From Clostridia bacterium (GTDB lineage: Bacteria; Bacillota; Clostridia; Peptostreptococcales; Acidaminobacteraceae), in NCBI GenBank assembly GCA_018399635.1, contig JAGYOH010000005.1:62001-126000 (forward strand): a stretch of DNA of 64,000 nucleotides, in the 5' to 3' direction. Of this stretch, positions 60,389 through 64,000 are shown piece by piece. The translations under genes and the position numbers were made by a program. Every line of letters begins with the position of its first letter. Within the stretch, counting starts at the first letter, position 1. Below the pieces are notes generated by a model, which saw only the letters and a program-made list of their open reading frames with translations, ran no database searches and was not told the origin of the DNA.

Positions 60389-61057
60389 CTATTCCACCAG
60401 CTTGTTCTTGATGGCGAAGACCGCCAGCTGGGTCCGGTCCTTCAGCATCAGCTTGGAAATGATTTCTGTAATGATATTTCTGACCCGGCCCTCGGCCAGG
60501 AAGAGTTCCTGGGCCATTTCGCCGTTGGTCTTGCCGTCGACGATCATCTGGATCATTTCAAGATCTCTTTTAGAAAGCTCGATTTCAAAATCGTGAACCG
60601 TCACGATGGTCTTGTCGCCGTTTTTTCTCACCGGCCGGTTTTTCCCCTCTTTGAATCGTTCTCTGACATCCTTGTGGACCACCTCGAGGCCTGAATGGAC
60701 CCCCCGGATCGCATTGGCGAGTTCCTCGGTGCGGATGTCCTTGAGGACATAGCCGTCCGCCCCCAGATCGATGGCCTCGGAAACGTTGTCCACATCGCTG
60801 GATGCCGAAAGGACCAGAATCTTGATATCCTCCGAAAAGGCCTTGATTTTTCTGATGGCTTCGATGCCGTTGGTCTGAGGCATCTCAATGTCCATGAGGA
60901 TCACATCCACCTCCTGGCTCTTGGCGAAAACAATGGCCTCATCACCGTTTTTCGCCTTTCCCACCACTTCAATGTCATCACTGCTGGTCAGCATAAAGGA
61001 CAATAAATCCCTGAACAGCTGCTGATCATCCGCTATGAGTACTTTGATCATCTTCAT
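60389..61057 (-). CDS. NarL/LuxR family response regulator
   Basis: 222 residues. The receiver domain has DD near residue 9 (LIADDQQLF), the phosphoacceptor Asp in VILMDIEMPQTNG near 55 and the Lys in YVLKDIRTEE. The C-terminal LuxR-type helix-turn-helix is ELSKRDLEMIQMIVDGKTNGEMAQELFLAEGRVRNIITEI. It is encoded 12 bases after the REC-Hpt gene and is a good candidate for the output of a phosphorelay with that protein and the divergent kinase. Confidence 0.92.
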   Translation of the reverse strand: MKMIKVLIADDQQLFRDLLSFMLTSSDDIEVVGKAKNGDEAIVFAKSQEVDVILMDIEMPQTNGIEAIRKIKAFSEDIKILVLSASSDVDNVSEAIDLGADGYVLKDIRTEELANAIRGVHSGLEVVHKDVRERFKEGKNRPVRKNGDKTIVTVHDFEIELSKRDLEMIQMIVDGKTNGEMAQELFLAEGRVRNIITEIISKLMLKDRTQLAVFAIKNKLVE

Positions 61058-61069
61058 GCCCCCACTATC

Positions 61070-61837
61070 TTATTGGACTTTGCTTTTGATGTATTCTTCG
61101 ATGACCGCCACCATGTCATCCAGCACCCCGCCGAGGTCCTTCAGGACCCCCAGGGCCGTCTCAAGGCTTTCCTTGAGAATCAAGGATTCCAGGTATTCAA
61201 TAGTGTCCCTGGCCTTCGAAGAGCTGAATATGGCGAATTCTCCCTTCAAGACATGGGCGACCTTCAAGGCTTCTTTCAAAGACCTTTCCCGGATCAAGGC
61301 GGCGATGGCCGCCAGATGGTCTCTGGCGGAAATCTCGAACTGGACCAGCAATTCAGCGTAAAAATCCGGATGCTCGTCGATCTTCTCCCAGATCCGCTCC
61401 AGATTTTCCTCGGTGAAGAGGGCTTCTCCGGGTTCCGGCTCCCTGGCGGATGCATTTCTTCTGAGAATTTCCAGGAGCTGTGCCTTGCTGAAGGGCTTTT
61501 CCAGGGCATAATCGAAGAGTCTCCCCCCGACGAGGTCCTCCCCCGGTGTCCTGCCGGACAGGGCCACGATGAGGGGCGACTGGTTTTTGAGCCGGGCCAG
61601 CTTCCGGATCCGGTCGGCGGCCGTCATGCCATCCATCACCGGCATGCCCAGATCAAGGAAAACCACATCGAAGTCCTCCTTTTCAAAGGCCTGCACCGCC
61701 TGCAGGCCATCCGGGACCAGCCGGTGGAAAACCTCATGGCTTTCCAGTATTCTAGCGATCAACAACCGGTTGAGTTCGTCGTCTTCCGCCACAAGGACCT
61801 TGAGATCCCCGCCCTTCGCCTGCCGCATCTGAGTCAT
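61070..61837 (-). CDS. Response regulator receiver fused to Hpt domain
   Basis: 255 residues. The receiver domain (about 10-125) has LVAEDDELNR, the phosphoacceptor Asp in VVFLDLGMPVMDG and EKPFSKAQL. The C-terminal Hpt domain (about 150-250) carries the phosphotransfer histidine in KVAHVLKGEFAIF. There is no DNA-binding domain, so the protein relays phosphate rather than acting on DNA. I chose the ATG at 61837 with AGGTGG seven bases upstream. Confidence 0.88.
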   Translation of the reverse strand: MTQMRQAKGGDLKVLVAEDDELNRLLIARILESHEVFHRLVPDGLQAVQAFEKEDFDVVFLDLGMPVMDGMTAADRIRKLARLKNQSPLIVALSGRTPGEDLVGGRLFDYALEKPFSKAQLLEILRRNASAREPEPGEALFTEENLERIWEKIDEHPDFYAELLVQFEISARDHLAAIAALIRERSLKEALKVAHVLKGEFAIFSSSKARDTIEYLESLILKESLETALGVLKDLGGVLDDMVAVIEEYIKSKVQ

Positions 61838-61936
61838 TTCGATCCCACCTGTATAAATATTCAAATATTTCCCTTTTATCATAACGAATCTCCGGTCAAA
61901 AAGCAAACGCCCCGGCCGCCTTTGAATCAAATTTTA

Positions 61937-61945
61937 TGATATAAT
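61937..61945 (+). promoter_or_regulatory. Extended -10 promoter of the histidine kinase gene
   Basis: TG-A-TATAAT (61937-61945), about 54 bases upstream of the start codon. I see no good -35. Confidence 0.55.
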
Positions 61946-61998
61946 GGTTTCGTATTGATCCTATTAGGAAATTTTTTTTTAAGGACGGGCGGGTTTTT

Positions 61999-64000
61999 AT
62001 GTTCAAACCTCAGGATTTCAAGAAAATGAATAGCAATCCCTGGGATTCAGGCTTCGTCAGAGACCTGATGGACACGGTGCACGGCGGCGTGTTTTTACTC
62101 GACCGGGCTTTCACCATCCTCACTGTCAATGAGACCGCGACGCAACTCACGAATTATTCGAGGGAGGAACTCGTCGGAGAGTCCATCACCCTTTTGTTTG
62201 ATGAAATGGAGATCAACGAGGACCTGCTCGCCTTCATGGCGGCCCAGGAAAACGACCTGATGACCCTGAAAACCAAATCGAAGCAGATCCGGGTGGTCCG
62301 AAGAAGATTCATCGACCTTTCCAAGGATTCCGATTCCCCCTGCCGCATCATCTTCAGTCTCGAAGACATGACGGAGAGACTCGGGATTTTTGACAACTAT
62401 GAAAAAATCCAACGCATCCTCAAGGCCTTCACCCTTTCCATCAAGGAGCTCATCGACACGGCGGACTACCACAAGGCCCTCATCAGCTCCCTCACCCTCC
62501 TCGGAAAAGCCTCCATGGCGGACCGCATCTTCCTGTATGTCCTCGAGGAGGACCCCTCCCGGCCACCTGTCTTCAACCTTTCCTTCGGTTGGGGAAAAAC
62601 CGATCTGAACATCGGCGGTCCCGGCACCATCAAGACCGCCCTGCCCCTTGAAACCCTTGAAAAGCATCTGCCCGGACTGCTGTCGGGCAGGCCCTACCAC
62701 GGGCTTGCTGAAGATGTGGCCAGCCCTGAACTTCAACAGTACCTGCACCGGCAGGGCACCCTGGCCATGATCGTCTTCCCCGTTTTCATCCAGGAGGATT
62801 TCTGGGGTTTTCTGGGATTCGACCAATGCACCCTGGCCGACATCTGGCCTCCGGAGGTCTTTTCCACCCTCGGCGCCTTCGTCAGTTCCCTGGAAAAAAC
62901 CATCGAGCGGCATCTGATGCAAAGGGACCTCACCCTGGCCTGGGAAACCGCCGAAAAGGCCAGTGCCATGAAAAGCCAGTTTCTTTCCAACATGTCCCAT
63001 GAAATCAGAACCCCCATCAACGCCATCCTGGGCTACACCTCCCTATTGGAGGACATCATCAGCCAGGAGGAAGGCAGACATTATCTCAGCGCCGTTCAAA
63101 AGGCGGGCAACATGCTGGTGGGACTCATCAGTGACATCCTGGACCTGGCCAAGATCGAGTCCGGTGAAATCAAGCTGCAGCAGGACTACATCAATGTCCG
63201 CAGGATTTACGAGGATATCGTGGATGTTTTCGAGTTGAAAACCAAGGAGAATCAAATCACCCTCGAGATCCAGGTCGATCCCTCCGTCCCCGACCTCATC
63301 ATCCAGGATGAAACCCGGTTCAGGCAGATCCTCTTCAATCTCGTCGGCAATGCGGTGAAGTTCACCCATGAAGGCGGCATCGTCATCTCGGCCCGGCAGC
63401 TCGCTTTTTCTGAGGAGACCGGCACCGTCGACCTCACCTTCTCCGTCAAGGACACCGGCATCGGCATACCCGAAGGCGAGCAGGAAAAAATCTTCGACCC
63501 CTTCAAGCAAAAGGACAACCAGAACGCCTCCGTCTACGGGGGGACGGGGCTGGGCCTCTCCATCGCCCGGCGGCTGGTGGAGCAGATGGGTGGCGAGATC
63601 CGCCTGCACAGCCGAGAGGGAGAGGGGTCTGAATTCATCCTGGACCTTTACCAGGTCAAGACCGTGGGCGCCACCGGAAGCTTCAGCGCAATGATGAAAC
63701 AGGCCAGGGCCCTGGAAAAAGGCCCGGTCAGGTCCAGGGCGGCAGCTTCTGAGCCATCGGCTGAAGTCATCCCTCCTGAAGCCAAGACCCTGCTTGAGAC
63801 CATCCAGGGTGATGCCTGGCTTCATGCCCGTCAGACCCAGAGCATGGACAGCAGCAGACGATTTGCCGGGGAGGTGGCCGGGGTGGCCGGAAATTACGAT
63901 TTATCAGCCTTGAAAAACTACAGTGAGAACCTGGCCGAGGCCCTGGGCACCTACAATGCCCGAAAAATCCGGGAACTGCTTGAAGCCTTTCCCCGGGTGG
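61999..64000 (+). CDS. PAS-GAF sensor histidine kinase (C-terminus beyond the right edge)
   Basis: 667 residues to the window edge, no stop. No membrane helix is seen, so it is cytoplasmic. A PAS domain (about 15-130, MDTVHGGVFLLDRAFTILTVNETATQL) is followed by a GAF-like region (about 150-310), then HisKA with the phosphoacceptor in FLSNMSHEIRTPINAILGY near 333 and the ATPase domain (FNLVGNAVKFTHEGG, DTGIGIPEGE, GGTGLGLSIARRL). Past residue 550 is a helical region resembling the C-terminal domain seen in hybrid kinases, but no receiver is visible in the window. It is divergent from the REC-Hpt and NarL-type genes. Confidence 0.92.
   Translation, partial: MFKPQDFKKMNSNPWDSGFVRDLMDTVHGGVFLLDRAFTILTVNETATQLTNYSREELVGESITLLFDEMEINEDLLAFMAAQENDLMTLKTKSKQIRVVRRRFIDLSKDSDSPCRIIFSLEDMTERLGIFDNYEKIQRILKAFTLSIKELIDTADYHKALISSLTLLGKASMADRIFLYVLEEDPSRPPVFNLSFGWGKTDLNIGGPGTIKTALPLETLEKHLPGLLSGRPYHGLAEDVASPELQQYLHRQGTLAMIVFPVFIQEDFWGFLGFDQCTLADIWPPEVFSTLGAFVSSLEKTIERHLMQRDLTLAWETAEKASAMKSQFLSNMSHEIRTPINAILGYTSLLEDIISQEEGRHYLSAVQKAGNMLVGLISDILDLAKIESGEIKLQQDYINVRRIYEDIVDVFELKTKENQITLEIQVDPSVPDLIIQDETRFRQILFNLVGNAVKFTHEGGIVISARQLAFSEETGTVDLTFSVKDTGIGIPEGEQEKIFDPFKQKDNQNASVYGGTGLGLSIARRLVEQMGGEIRLHSREGEGSEFILDLYQVKTVGATGSFSAMMKQARALEKGPVRSRAAASEPSAEVIPPEAKTLLETIQGDAWLHARQTQSMDSSRRFAGEVAGVAGNYDLSALKNYSENLAEALGTYNARKIRELLEAFPRV

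Overview
The window is a 64 kb stretch of a low-to-mid GC Gram-positive anaerobe, most likely a member of the Clostridia. The evidence is the gene order nusB / Asp23 / efp, the udk-U32-trmR-mltG and fur-DUF1292-ruvX-ireB-alaS blocks, two T-box leaders, a CIRCE element, RNase J, GGAGG-type ribosome binding sites, and a GC content that looks like the mid-50s percent. I cannot name the species. Almost all genes lie on the minus strand, so the window is best read from right to left. The exceptions are a three-gene ABC operon (19.8-22.3 kb), a SurA-like lipoprotein (52.4 kb), a surface protein (59.1 kb) and a histidine kinase cut off by the right edge.

Region 1 (0-18.4 kb) is housekeeping: xseA (cut by the left edge), an M22/TsaD-like paralogue, nusB, an Asp23 protein, a zinc-ribbon protein, efp, a degenerate shikimate-kinase-like protein, udk, tRNA wobble-uridine modification genes (U32 protein and trmR), mltG, RNase J, fur, DUF1292, ruvX, an aldo/keto reductase with a ferredoxin domain, ireB, alaS with its T-box, mnmA, iscU, iscS and an Rrf2 regulator. 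The sulfur relay IscS-IscU-MnmA and its Rrf2 regulator form one run from a strong sigma-A promoter.

Region 2 (18.5-30.1 kb) is accessory and transport. It holds a PrcB-like lipoprotein divergent from an NMT1/THI5-type ABC transporter with a Fur-box-like site between them. It also holds a Ugp-like carbohydrate or glycerophosphate ABC operon (two permeases, one binding protein, no ATPase) carrying a PHP phosphoesterase, a HAD phosphatase and a tiny membrane protein, next to a DeoR-type regulator with repeated TTAACTTGG sites.

Region 3 (30.1-40.5 kb) is the most coherent accessory system. A sigma-54 activator is followed by a good -24/-12 promoter and a run of eight genes: E1 alpha, E1 beta, a TRAP transporter (P, Q, M), a PPC/DUF296 protein, E2 and E3 of a 2-oxoacid or acetoin dehydrogenase. 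A 19-bp palindrome sits at the expected enhancer distance, and a degenerate copy overlaps the activator's own promoter. I read this as one import-and-oxidise operon for an unknown small substrate.

Region 4 (40.5-64 kb) contains htpG and a CIRCE-controlled hsp20, an OmpR-type two-component system with two SHOCT mini-membrane proteins sharing a PhoB-like direct-repeat box, gap with a CggR-like operator, a solitary trpB behind a Trp T-box, a DUF3100-like membrane pair with an M20 amidohydrolase, a CsoR repressor with a split permease, a diguanylate cyclase with a structured leader, a LysM protein with two alpha/beta hydrolase domains, a thioesterase, tRNA-Gly(CCC), a surface protein, and a phosphorelay set (NarL-type regulator, REC-Hpt protein, histidine kinase). 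I saw no insertion sequences, phage genes, rRNA, CRISPR arrays or toxin-antitoxin pairs.
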